Source: Hungatella hathewayi
Lineage (GTDB): Bacteria > Bacillota > Clostridia > Lachnospirales > Lachnospiraceae
DNA length: 64,000 nt
Assembly (NCBI GenBank): GCA_025149285.1
Contig: CP102274.1
Coordinates: forward strand, 6,800,489 to 6,864,488
Direction of reading: 5' to 3'
Shown: piece after piece, positions 7,944 through 17,000 of the stretch
Numbering within the stretch: the stretch's first letter is position 1
Layout: every line of letters starts with the position of its first letter
Notes under the pieces: model-generated
The model's input: the letters and a program-made list of their open reading frames with translations, nothing else
Databases searched by the model: none
Told to the model about the DNA's origin: nothing
Translations under genes and position numbers: made by a program

Positions 7944-8100
7944 CTGTAAATGATTTTTGTGCGCCCCCCCCTATGGGATATGGACAATGCTCCATATAGC
8001 GGAAGAAGCCCGCATTGCACACGTTGTCAAGTTTGTAATCAAGTGTCAGTGGTATTACCGCGCCATTCTACGGCCGGTCTTGTCTGCTGGCACTTTTTAT
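7944..8100 (+). ncRNA. structured leader RNA copy A with terminator, upstream of ssb
   Basis: The 5' leader of ssb shares three boxes with the leader on the minus strand at 52751-52905. Box 1 is CTGTAAATGATTTTTGTGCG (7944-7963). Box 2 (8010-8037) contains CCGCATTGCACACGTTGT. Box 3 is CAGTGGTATTACCGCGCC followed by CGGCCGGT (8047-8078). TGTGC of box 1 can pair with GCACA of box 2, enclosing a GCGG/CCGC stem. The RNA ends in a terminator: GTGTCAG (8043-8049) pairs with CTGGCAC (8087-8093), followed by TTTTTAT. This is the layout of a transcription attenuator or riboswitch; ligand or trigger is unknown and no known family was recognised. Confidence 0.75.
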
Positions 8101-8134
8101 ATAGATATAAAAGCCTTTGGCAGAAAGGAGTGTT

Positions 8135-8560
8135 ATGGCACAGGTTTTCGTATTTGGCTATGTGACTGCAGATTTGCAGCTAAAGCAGAGCCAAAAGCAA
8201 ACCCCTTATGTCTGTTTTGACCTTGCCGAGCATATTGGCTTTGGAAACGGGCAGAGAACTATTTACTATCAGGTTTGGACATGGGGCGAGGACGCTCTGC
8301 GGCTCATACGCCTGAAAATTAAGAAGGGCAGCATGATCTGGATCTCCGGCTCCCAGGAGCTGGTGGACTGCACCAGCCAGAACGGCGATGTCAAAACAAA
8401 ACGTCTGAAGGTTTACTTAGACAACTGCGGCTTTTTGCCCGACTGGCAATCGAAGGATCAAAAGTTAAGTTTACCGGACTGCCAGGAAACAGCGGCGCCA
8501 GCCAATAGCCTTCCACCCCTGGAGATATTGGACGGTGAACGCGAGACCCTGCCGGAGTGA
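8135..8560 (+). CDS. ssb: single-stranded DNA-binding protein, OB fold
   Basis: A 141-residue SSB-like protein. The OB fold is visible as VFGYVTADLQLKQSQKQTPYVCFDL near the N-terminus and LKIKKGSMIWISGSQELVD near residues 60-80, matching the usual strand order of SSB. ATG at 8135 follows AGAAAGGAG; an upstream in-frame TTG at 8117 precedes that site and is rejected. The C-terminal tail is not the usual acidic DDDIPF but ends in LDGERETLPE, almost the same as the tail of the protein at 10629. It probably protects single-stranded DNA during transfer or replication of the element and is controlled by the leader RNA upstream. Confidence 0.85.
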   Translation: MAQVFVFGYVTADLQLKQSQKQTPYVCFDLAEHIGFGNGQRTIYYQVWTWGEDALRLIRLKIKKGSMIWISGSQELVDCTSQNGDVKTKRLKVYLDNCGFLPDWQSKDQKLSLPDCQETAAPANSLPPLEILDGERETLPE

Positions 8561-8580
8561 TTGAGACTCCAGCTCATTGA

Positions 8581-8642
8581 GAGGAACCACATTAAGTTTT
8601 TCAGAAAGAAACTGAAAGCTTAGTGCGGTTCCTCTTTTTTTA
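8581..8642 (+). terminator. intrinsic terminator after ssb
   Basis: GAGGAACC (8581-8588) pairs with GGTTCCTC (8627-8634), with inner AAG/CTT and TCAG/CTGA pairs, and is followed by a run of T. It separates ssb from the membrane protein gene downstream. Confidence 0.85.
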
Positions 8643-8666
8643 TTTCCGGAAAATTACAAAGAGAGG

Positions 8667-9494
8667 ATGAAAGAAATAATGAAAAAAGACAAAGCCCTGT
8701 GGGGCAGCATCAGTATTCTTGTAGGAATCGTAATCGCTATTCTCGCGCTGGTAAGAGGAGATATGCAGACCTGGCTTCTGTTAGGCGTTTTTTCTCTGTG
8801 GGGCTCATGGATTATAGTGATTCTCCTGCTCCCCTATATGCGTCAGGCAAAGAGACGCCAGCAGCGGAAATACCGGCTTAAACGGCTTTATGCAGACGGA
8901 ATTTACACTCCGGCTCCCCAGGCAAAAGAAAAAAAGGAAGGGGCGCCGATGGAACATTTGTTGCTCCGACACGTAAACCATCGTATTTCCAGCTACTTAC
9001 GGGCCGCTTATCCAGATGTTACCTGGTCCTGGTGCGAAAAGGAACCGGAACGGCTTGCCGTTTATGGAGGAATCGGACGAATCCGCGTTTATGGCATTCC
9101 TGATTTTGACCATGCGGACGTAACTGTGGATCAGCAGGCAAATATCGACTGTAGTATGGTGAAAATTGTTCCTCTGTCTCATATTGGAGCTGCGCCGGAC
9201 GAGGAACACAAGGCGCCGCCCAACCGTCAGCCAGTAGACCCGCAAATATGGTATGAGGTGCAGGGCAGAAAGATACTGGAAACGCTTATGGCCGACTTAA
9301 ACTCGCGCGGACACAACAGCTTGACCCTTTATGAAAATGGGAATATCTGTATCCGCCAGGACAATGAGGAGGTAGCGCAGGAACAACTGCCCGCCTTTCC
9401 GGAAAGAACCTACTGGCCCCGGTTGGTTAAGGTGTTTGAGCGCAATGGTCTGGCGGCGAAGATAACCGATACCGGGATTGTAGTCACCTGGTAA
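8667..9494 (+). CDS. hypothetical protein with N-terminal membrane hairpin
   Basis: A 275-residue protein with two membrane helices in the first 55 residues (SISILVGIVIAILALVRG and WLLLGVFSLWGSWIIVILLL), a basic linker RQAKRRQQRKYRLKR, and a soluble beta-rich domain facing the cytoplasm (residues about 95-270). ATG at 8667 lies immediately after GAGAGG; ATG at 8679 has better spacing and may be the true start. No family was recognised. It may anchor a DNA-processing complex at the membrane, but only topology and position support that. Confidence 0.6.
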   Translation: MKEIMKKDKALWGSISILVGIVIAILALVRGDMQTWLLLGVFSLWGSWIIVILLLPYMRQAKRRQQRKYRLKRLYADGIYTPAPQAKEKKEGAPMEHLLLRHVNHRISSYLRAAYPDVTWSWCEKEPERLAVYGGIGRIRVYGIPDFDHADVTVDQQANIDCSMVKIVPLSHIGAAPDEEHKAPPNRQPVDPQIWYEVQGRKILETLMADLNSRGHNSLTLYENGNICIRQDNEEVAQEQLPAFPERTYWPRLVKVFERNGLAAKITDTGIVVTW

Positions 9495-9526
9495 GGCGCA
9501 AGTTACGGAAGGAGTGAATATTACAA

Positions 9527-10597
9527 ATGAAAGAAGGTATTTCCCTGCAGGAAATGGCTGCTGAAATCACACGTCAGAATCAGTTAAAGGAAGATTATCT
9601 GGTGGATACCAGGAGCCTCAAACTGGAACCCAGCGGAAATCAGCTCTACCTGCATATGTATGACAATCAAGCGGAGGCGTTGGAACCCTTTGAAATCAAT
9701 TCCATTGCCCACCGGCAGGTCGGCAGCTATTTAAAGATACCCGCAGACTATTATGACCGTATGCGGACTGATTACCCGGAGCTTCTGGCTGAGAACGTCA
9801 ATTCCTGGTTTAACCGGGAACCGGCCAAGCGTATGCTGCGGACCATCGGCGGAACGGCACGCGCCTTTTTAAGCAACCGTTACCGGCGCATTGACAATAT
9901 GGAGATAGCCAAAGTGGTACTTCCCATCATCGGCCAGATGGAAGGCGCTCATTTTGAGAGCTGCCAGATTACAGAGAGTCGAATGTACATGAAGATTGTC
10001 AATACACGCCTCGAAGCAGAGGTTGTCCCCGGCGATATTGTCCAGGCCGGATTGATTATCTCCAACAGCGAGGTCGGACAAGGTTCTGTAAATATACAGC
10101 CCCTTGTATACCGGTTGGTATGTAAGAATGGGATGGTAGTAAATGACGCCAGGACACGCCAGTATCATACGGGACGGATCAATACACTGGAAGAAAATTT
10201 CCAGTTATATTCCGAGGAAACGCTGGCTGCGGAGGATCACGCTTTTGTAAAGAAGATTGAGGATACGGTAAAAGCAGCCGTGGAGGAAGCACGTTTTTCC
10301 CAGGTAATAGACATTATGCGAAATGCGACTACCGCCAAAATGAATACGGTGGACGTTCCTGAAATTGTCCGGTTGACGAGCCGGGACTTCCATATTACCG
10401 AAGACGAGAGTGCCGGTGTTCTTCAGCATTTGATTGAAGGCAACGATTTAACTCTCTACGGGCTGTCCAACGCTGTTACCAGGCACAGCCAGAATGTAGA
10501 AAGCTATGACAGGGCTACGACGCTGGAAAGCATCGGGTATAAGATTTTAACCATGCCCCCGAGACAGTGGAACAAAATTAACCAGATGGCCGCATAA
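9527..10597 (+). CDS. DUF932 phage/plasmid-like protein
   Basis: A 356-residue protein of the DUF932 family (phage/plasmid-like protein, TIGR03299 type), common on conjugative elements, plasmids and phages. Typical segments are visible: HRQVGSYLKIPADYYDRM near residues 65-82, RTIGGTARAFLSNRYRRIDN near 105-125, and the late part LTSRDFHITEDE followed by NAVTRHSQNVESYDRATTLE. The molecular role of the family is not established; links to DNA exchange or homologous recombination have been proposed. ATG 9527 follows AAGGAGTG. It lies between a membrane protein and a cysteine-containing protein in a plus-strand operon. Confidence 0.85.
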   Translation: MKEGISLQEMAAEITRQNQLKEDYLVDTRSLKLEPSGNQLYLHMYDNQAEALEPFEINSIAHRQVGSYLKIPADYYDRMRTDYPELLAENVNSWFNREPAKRMLRTIGGTARAFLSNRYRRIDNMEIAKVVLPIIGQMEGAHFESCQITESRMYMKIVNTRLEAEVVPGDIVQAGLIISNSEVGQGSVNIQPLVYRLVCKNGMVVNDARTRQYHTGRINTLEENFQLYSEETLAAEDHAFVKKIEDTVKAAVEEARFSQVIDIMRNATTAKMNTVDVPEIVRLTSRDFHITEDESAGVLQHLIEGNDLTLYGLSNAVTRHSQNVESYDRATTLESIGYKILTMPPRQWNKINQMAA

Positions 10598-10628
10598 ATG
10601 AGCGGCCTTACCAGAGGAGGAAAACAAT

Positions 10629-11459
10629 ATGTATAACCAGAATACGACTGCTTTAATGGAAAATGAGAAATTTTTACTGCCGGCTATGGTGGAAAGCGAA
10701 TTCAGCACCGAGGAACTGGCCGAGGATATGGACGGTCTGCAGATGAGCTTTCAGCGGGTAAAAATCCCGGCAGGCGGCACCATTCAGTTTGAGCTTCCGT
10801 CCGACGCTCCTGAAAACCCTGACTACGCAAAGACGCTGGTAGGCGTAATTCTTCACAATCACGCCACCTGCGCCTATTGGCCGGAAGGAAGCGAGTACGA
10901 TGATAATACCGCCCCGCTCTGTTCCTCCGTAGACGGGAAGCAGGGAATTGGCGATCCGGGAGGCGCCTGCGCTGCCTGTGCCTTAAACCGCTTTGGCACT
11001 GATTCCAACGGAAAAGCCAAGGCCTGCAAAAATATGCGGATTCTCTATCTGCTCCGCAGCGGTGAATATATGCCGATTCAGCTGACCCTTCCGCCCACCA
11101 GTATCAGCCCCTTCCGTGAGTTTTTAAACCAGTCCTTTGCGATTCGCCGGCGGGCGACCTTTGGCAGCGTGGTGCAGATTGGGCTTAAAAAGATGAACAA
11201 CGGCACAAATGATTACAGTGTCGCCACCTTCCGCCGTCTGTATGACTTCACTGGCGAGGAGCTGGTGCAGATACGCGCTTATGCCGACGGCTTTAAAGAA
11301 CAGGTAAAGGGAATTCTTCAGCAGCGCGCAGCATCTACCGAGGAGCTGCATGATGATGGCTGTGATTACCTTGAGACAGGCACACTGCCCGGGGATAAAA
11401 ACGGTAATTTTTCCCTTCCGTCCGCGATTGACGGGGAACGGGAAGCCTTACCCGCTTAA
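10629..11459 (+). CDS. hypothetical cysteine-motif protein with SSB-like C-terminal tail
   Basis: A 276-residue soluble protein. A likely metal-binding cluster is CSSVDG then ACAACALNRFG then ACKNMR (residues about 97-137). The N-terminal region is acidic and the middle contains QLTLPPTSISPFREFLNQSF. The last residues, AIDGEREALPA, closely match the SSB tail LDGERETLPE at 8560, suggesting that both bind the same partner or share a processing signal. AGAGGAGG precedes ATG 10629. It may be a nucleic-acid-binding protein of the transfer or replication apparatus; this is inference. Confidence 0.65.
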   Translation: MYNQNTTALMENEKFLLPAMVESEFSTEELAEDMDGLQMSFQRVKIPAGGTIQFELPSDAPENPDYAKTLVGVILHNHATCAYWPEGSEYDDNTAPLCSSVDGKQGIGDPGGACAACALNRFGTDSNGKAKACKNMRILYLLRSGEYMPIQLTLPPTSISPFREFLNQSFAIRRRATFGSVVQIGLKKMNNGTNDYSVATFRRLYDFTGEELVQIRAYADGFKEQVKGILQQRAASTEELHDDGCDYLETGTLPGDKNGNFSLPSAIDGEREALPA

Positions 11460-11497
11460 TGGTTTTTAACAGCATTGAAACGATCAATACGTCAGCA

Positions 11498-11538
11498 AAG
11501 GACATCTCCGGTTTTGGGCCGGGGGTGTCCTCTTTTTT
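11498..11538 (+). terminator. intrinsic terminator upstream of second sigma-like gene
   Basis: AAGGACATCTCCGG pairs with CCGGGGGTGTCCT, followed by CTTTTTT. The stem shows that the open frame running from 11459 is not translated from there and that the next gene starts at 11549. Confidence 0.85.
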
Positions 11539-11548
11539 AGGAGGAGCT

Positions 11549-12088
11549 ATGAAGATTGAAATACCATTATCAGATATACAGAAAGATTTTGCCGAGGAAA
11601 ATCACGGGCTTGTCTATGCTTTTTTAAACGCTCACAGCTTAGACGAAGAGGAATTCTACGATGTGGTGATATTCGGCTACCTTCGGGCCGTCCGGCGTTA
11701 TTTTACAGAAGCCGGCCTGAAAAAGTATAAATTCGGCACGATTGCATGGAATTGTATGAGGGTCGATTTACTCAACTATTATAAAGCAAACCGCAGCCAA
11801 AAGCGCAATGCTGAAGTAGTAAGCCTTCATGTGAGCTTATCTCCTGATGGTCCGCCGCTGGAGCACAGTATTCCATCTCGTAATGAAATGATGGAACAGC
11901 TGGAAGTAAAACTCCTGCTGCATGACCTGGCCAGGAGAGTCTCCAGGCAGCAGCTTGATCTGGTGCGCTTAAAATCCGATGGCTATGGCGTCAGGGAAAT
12001 TGCCCGCAGGCAGAAAACAAGCATAAAGCACGTCCAGGAGCTGCTGGAGGAAGTCCGCGGTATCCTGATGGACTTATGCTATGAATAA
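11549..12088 (+). CDS. sigma-70-like factor, second copy
   Basis: A 179-residue protein with a divergent region 2 (EEFYDVVIFGYLRAVRRYF, residues about 35-55, then KFGTIAWNCMRVDLLNYYKANRSQKRNAE) and a C-terminal helix-turn-helix (LKSDGYGVREIARRQKTSIKHVQELLEEV, about 145-173). AGGAGG at 11539-11544 places the start at ATG 11549, just beyond a terminator. Such small sigma-like proteins are frequent on clostridial conjugative elements. It differs clearly from the protein at 3845, so this is not a recent duplication. Its target promoters are unknown. Confidence 0.7.
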   Translation: MKIEIPLSDIQKDFAEENHGLVYAFLNAHSLDEEEFYDVVIFGYLRAVRRYFTEAGLKKYKFGTIAWNCMRVDLLNYYKANRSQKRNAEVVSLHVSLSPDGPPLEHSIPSRNEMMEQLEVKLLLHDLARRVSRQQLDLVRLKSDGYGVREIARRQKTSIKHVQELLEEVRGILMDLCYE

Positions 12089-12149
12089 ACAAATGTCAAA
12101 AGCAGACTGGAGGTCGGAATGAATGAAAAAAGGTAAAAAGGAGCTTGTA

Positions 12150-12368
12150 ATGAGCGGGCGTCTTATGCGCCCCCTTGTGGTGGGACAGAGCGCTTTTTTC
12201 TATGCGAACGGGCAGATATGCCATACCCTGCCCGTAGTAAAGATTCATGAACAGATGGAAGATTTTGTACGCTTTGAAACAGCAAAAACAGAGTATCATT
12301 TGTCACTGTCCCCTTTTCCAAGGTCAGCCAGTGCCATGATTCCTGCTAGCTTGGCTATGGCAGCATAA
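12150..12368 (+). CDS. small hypothetical protein
   Basis: A 72-residue protein. AAAAGGAG at 12136-12143 indicates ATG 12150 rather than the in-frame ATG at 12123, which precedes that site. The middle (VGQSAFFYANGQICHTLPVVKI) is beta-like; no motif was recognised. It is followed by a terminator at 12421 and is probably expressed with the sigma-like gene 61 bases upstream. Confidence 0.5.
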   Translation: MSGRLMRPLVVGQSAFFYANGQICHTLPVVKIHEQMEDFVRFETAKTEYHLSLSPFPRSASAMIPASLAMAA

Positions 12369-12420
12369 AGTACATCATAAACAGCGCAGAATCGGCAGAC
12401 AGATTGATTTCTGACGCTTC

Positions 12421-12458
12421 AGCCGTGGCAGATTGATTCTTCCACGGCTTTCTTATTT
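12421..12458 (+). terminator. intrinsic terminator
   Basis: AGCCGTGG (12421-12428) and CCACGGCT (12442-12449) form a perfect 8-bp stem followed by TTTCTTATTT. It ends the short gene at 12150. Confidence 0.8.
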
Positions 12459-12468
12459 GGAGGACAGA

Positions 12469-13146
12469 ATGGATAACAATACCTTACAAGTAAAACCGGT
12501 ACGGTCCAAGGATTGGATTTCGTATCAGTGTCAATGCTGCGGCAGGTGCTGCCGCCATATAAAGAACAGCGTCATGCTGGAAAGCCTGGACGCTTACCGT
12601 CTGGCGAACTATCTACGTGAGAACGGTGACTCTGTTACATGTATCGACGATGTTTACAGCCAATACAGCCTGCCTGCACCCTTGACGTCAGACGGATTTC
12701 CCGTCTATCTGGTCCGGACTGTCGGGCCAGACGATGCCTGTATCTTTTTGAAGGACGGCTTTTGCAGTATCTATCCGGCCAGACCCCGGACCTGCAGGAT
12801 TTACCCCTTTAGTGTTGCGCCGGGACAACGAGGCAGAGATTTTGAATACTTCCTCTGTACAGACAAGACTCACCATCTGACTGGAGGCCGTGTTTTGGTA
12901 AATGACTGGTTTTACAAAAACTTTAAGAGGGAGGACAGAGACTTTATCAAGCTGGAATATCAATGCGCTGAGGAGATTGTGCGCTTTATGCGCCAGCTCC
13001 GGCCATCGGTCCGGGAGACGGCTCTGTTTTCGCTTCTGTATTTTCGATACTACAATTATGATCTGCAAAAACCGTTTCTGCCGCAATACGAAAAAAATCA
13101 AAAACTGTTGATGTCAGAGCTTCATAAGACTTTGCAGACTAACTGA
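12469..13146 (+). CDS. YkgJ-family cysteine cluster protein
   Basis: A 225-residue protein with the CQCCGRCCRHI cluster near residue 18 and a later CSIYPARPRTCRIYPFSV segment, the spacing seen in YkgJ (UPF0153) proteins, which are thought to bind zinc or an iron-sulfur cluster. GGAGGACAG precedes ATG at 12469; the open frame upstream to 12433 lies in the terminator. The biochemical role of the family is unclear. Its placement among DNA-processing genes is common in accessory regions and gives no specific hint. It is followed after 23 bases by the DUF4942 gene. Confidence 0.75.
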   Translation: MDNNTLQVKPVRSKDWISYQCQCCGRCCRHIKNSVMLESLDAYRLANYLRENGDSVTCIDDVYSQYSLPAPLTSDGFPVYLVRTVGPDDACIFLKDGFCSIYPARPRTCRIYPFSVAPGQRGRDFEYFLCTDKTHHLTGGRVLVNDWFYKNFKREDRDFIKLEYQCAEEIVRFMRQLRPSVRETALFSLLYFRYYNYDLQKPFLPQYEKNQKLLMSELHKTLQTN

Positions 13147-13169
13147 TGATAAAAAGACAGGAGATTCCG

Positions 13170-14051
13170 ATGAATATTTTAGCAAAGTTCGAGACCGTCA
13201 CAATAAAGGCGGCCATCAGGCTGGCGGAGGCAGACAGGCGCTTCTGCGAGGCTCATGAGAACGCTTATAAAAACGCCCTGGCCTGCTTTCAGGAAATGGA
13301 ATACATATGGGAGGATATCTGCAGCAGACAAACAGATATCCTGTCGGAGGTAGATTCTCATTCCCCCTATTTATCCACCAGCGGCGGCCTGGACATTTCC
13401 GCTGAACAGATCCGTGAACACATGGTGGGGCTGCACTCCCGATTTATCTCAAATATCGTTACGCATTTCAGCAGAACTTATCACGTTTCCATTGATCAGA
13501 ATACGATTGAGGATAAGCTGCTACCACAAAAAGCTTCCGAATCACGATGGACAAAACCAGAACAGGATGAAGGTGACATGTCTGCATGGTCCCTTCTCTA
13601 TGAGGACATTGTTAAACTTATCTTTGAACAAATGAACGGCCGTGACTTTGGTGAACAGGCACTTTATGAATTAAAGGATAAATGCCATAACGCAGCATGG
13701 AGCTATTTAAACAAGACTGCGGAATTTGAAATTAAGAAATGTGTTCTGCGGTTCGCATGTGGCTGCTCTTACAAAAATTGGTATGGCAGTGGAGAATGGG
13801 AGCTTTATGGCAGCTTAAAGGAAATCCTGAAAGGCATAGCACACTTTGAGACAGGACGCTTTGCGCTTCTGCCCCATGGCTTTGACAGCCTGTTAGGCTA
13901 CCGTCATTCCGGTTCTGATACGGTTGAATTTTCAACCTGCAGCAAGGTGAGCCAGCTTAAAATGTTTAAAAACGGACGGGTTGATATCAAATTTGCCAGT
14001 GAAGCCATTGCCCGGCAATTTGCAGACGATTACCTGGGCCGTGTCTATTAA
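13170..14051 (+). CDS. DUF4942-like protein
   Basis: A 293-residue protein of the DUF4942 type, found on clostridial and Bacteroides mobile elements and often next to DNA methyltransferase or helicase genes. It has a helical N-terminal half and a C-terminal half with FACGCSYKNWYGSGEWELYGSLKEIL and a basic end, FKNGRVDIKFASEAIARQFADDYLG, typical of the family. ACAGGAG precedes ATG 13170; the upstream in-frame ATG at 13146 is less likely. It ends 12 bases before the methyltransferase-helicase fusion and is presumably cotranscribed with it. Molecular function is not known. Confidence 0.7.
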   Translation: MNILAKFETVTIKAAIRLAEADRRFCEAHENAYKNALACFQEMEYIWEDICSRQTDILSEVDSHSPYLSTSGGLDISAEQIREHMVGLHSRFISNIVTHFSRTYHVSIDQNTIEDKLLPQKASESRWTKPEQDEGDMSAWSLLYEDIVKLIFEQMNGRDFGEQALYELKDKCHNAAWSYLNKTAEFEIKKCVLRFACGCSYKNWYGSGEWELYGSLKEILKGIAHFETGRFALLPHGFDSLLGYRHSGSDTVEFSTCSKVSQLKMFKNGRVDIKFASEAIARQFADDYLGRVY

Positions 14052-14063
14052 GGAGGTACTTTC

Positions 14064-17000
14064 ATGAAATATCCCTATGAGGCTAATCCTGTCTCATTCA
14101 ATCAGAGAAAAACTCTGAATGAAAAGGTTCTTTATCTCATAAATCATGGCGAATCAGACTCGGCGGGAATTACTGCGGCTGATATCTTCAATGCCTATAC
14201 AGGAGACGGCGGGCTGCACAATCTGCAGCGGGGTGACTTTAAGAATTACCATGAATACAGTGACGCAAAAAAAGAAATAGAAAACGGACAGTTTTTCACA
14301 CCACCGCCAATCTGTGACCTGGTAGTATCGTGTCTGAAGCCTTCCGCGTCTGACTTAATCGCAGACTTAACCTGCGGAATGGGAAATTTTTTTAACTTTC
14401 TGCCCGCAGAGTCAAACGCCTATGGCTGTGAAATTGACCACAAAGCCTACAAGGTAGCCCATTACCTTTACCCAAAGGCAAATATTGAGCTGGGAGACAT
14501 ACGCACATATGAGTCCGATATCCGTTTTGATTTTGTGATTGGCAATCCGCCGTTCCATTTGAAATGGTATCTGGAGGACGGGAGCGAAATGCTTTCACAG
14601 ATCTATTACTGCGTTAAGGCTGCCGAACTTCTGAAGCCCTTTGGTATCATGGCTCTAATTGTACCGCAATCTTTTCTGGCCGATACCTTTACCGATGGCC
14701 GGCTGATTCAGGCGATGGAGAACAGATACAGCTTTCTCGGGCAGGTTGCCCTTCCGGACAATGCCTTCCTGTCTATGGGCGCGGGACGTTTCCCCACAAA
14801 GCTGCAATTCTGGCAAAGGCGGAGCGGATTGGAGGGTTGGGTTCCACTGCCTTATACCACAAAACCAGGCTTGTCACTGACAGCGGGCTTCCACATTCAG
14901 TCAGAGGCAAAACGGATCTATGACTGCTTTCTGGAAAAGGCCAGATCAGACCTGGAGGTACATAAATCACATATCCTGCTGGAGCTTGCAAAGAGCCGTG
15001 ACACGTCAGCCGAGTTTCAGTATAAAATTAAAAAACTGCTCTACCATATCAAGATACATCCGGAGACTAAATCCCGGTATACAAAATGCTGTGAATATCT
15101 GTACCGGTTTTGCACGGAAAGGAAACCCGATGAAATGACTTATGAGGAATGGTGCCGGGTCCGTATTACAGAAAAGAAAGTATTATCGTATCTGCGTAAA
15201 ACCTTAAAAAGACAGAATTTGCCGCCGGAGCGGGATGTAATTGCCCTGGTTAAACAAAACTACCACTTTGCCTATAAAGGGTACAGCGCAAAAATACGCC
15301 GGCAGATGGATTATGATCTGAGAGTGAAAACTCCAATCTATCAGGCGGTCCTGGAAAACAGCCCGGAACGCTATCCCGGATATGCCCGGCTACTGCGCGG
15401 AAAACGAAGGGATTACGAAAACCAGAACAAACAATTTACAGATATGAAGGAGGACCCGAACATCGCCAGATGGCTGTCCGGCTTTGTCCTGTGGGATGCT
15501 GAAAACAATGAAGCAATCCATTTAAACGAACTTCAGCGGCATGACCTTAATCTTGTGCTGCAAAAACGCAACTCCCTTCTCCAGTGGGAGCAGGGCAGCG
15601 GAAAAACCCTTGCCGGAATTGCGGTTGGACAGTACCGTATGGATTGTCAGGCTGTCCGGTATACCTGGGTAGTCTCGTCCGCTATCTCTATCCGGAATAA
15701 CTGGGATGTGGTGCTGCGTAACTACGGTATCTCCTATGTATTCGTGGAAAAGCTAAAGGATTTGGAGAAAATCCGCTCGGGGGATTTTGTTATTATCACC
15801 CTAAATAAAATCAGCCAGTATCAGAAGCAGATTTCTAAGTGGATAAAACGGCGCCGGCAAAAAATCCAGCTCGTACTAGATGAGAGCGATGAGATCTCCA
15901 ACGCCAACAGCCAGAGAACCAAAGCTGTACTGGCCTGCTTCCGGCGCTGCCGCATGAAGCTTCTGACTACGGGCACCAGCACACGAAACAATATTTCCGA
16001 GTTCGCACCACAATTAGAACTTCTTTACAACAATTCTATCCATATGCTTTCATGGTGCTCTAAGCTCTATCGCCATAAGGGAAAGGATTCTCACCTGGAA
16101 TCACATAATAATCCGTATTACAGACAGCCCATTCCGGCTTATAAAAAAGGATATTCTCTTTTTTCCGCTTCCCACCTTCCAGATAAAATCACTGTTTTTG
16201 GGGTGGAACAAAAGACACAGGATATCTACAACGCCGATGTTTTAAGTGAAATTCTGGGTAAGACCGTCATCACACGTACCTTTGAGGAAGTCTGCGGAAA
16301 GAACATCAAGCAGCTTCATCAGGTTCCTGTCCTTTTTCCGCCGGAGGAAAAAGAGGTATACGAAAAAGCCATGGACGAGTTTCTCGTTATGCGGAACGAT
16401 TACTTTAATCTGACAGGCAACTCCAGAAAAGACAGCATGATGAAGTTAATTCAACAGATTGTCCTGCTGCTGCGGATCAGCGCGGCGCCGGACACAGTAA
16501 AGGAGTATGGGGGCGATACGCCTGTCAAGGTTATGGCTGCCGTGGAGCTGGCCGCCGGGTGGGAAAATGAAATTGTCGCCATCGGCGTGCGGCATAAGGT
16601 GGTTCTGGATTCTTATGCCAGGGCAATCCGCAAATACCTTCCGAACCGGCCTCTGTACATTGTGACCGGATCTAATACCACATTTGCCAAAAGGCGCGCC
16701 CTGCGGCAGACGCTGCGGGAAAGCAAGAACGGTATCCTGCTCTGCACCCAGCAGAGCCTTGCGTCCAGTGTAAACTTTGAGTTCGTCAATAAAATTATCA
16801 TTCCGGAGCTTCATTATAACAATTCCGGCATGAGTCAGTTTTATTTCCGGTTTATACGCTACACTTCAACAGAGTACAAGGACGTATATTTTATCACCTA
16901 TGCCGGGAGCATTGAATCAAATCTTATGCAAATGATCCTGGTAAAAGAAAAGTTAAACTTATTTATGAAAGGACAAGATACGAATTTAGATGAAATATAC

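Noticed and set aside
11459..11548. Extended N-terminus of the second sigma-like gene
   Set aside because: It covers the terminator at 11498-11538; AGGAGG just before 11549 marks the true start.
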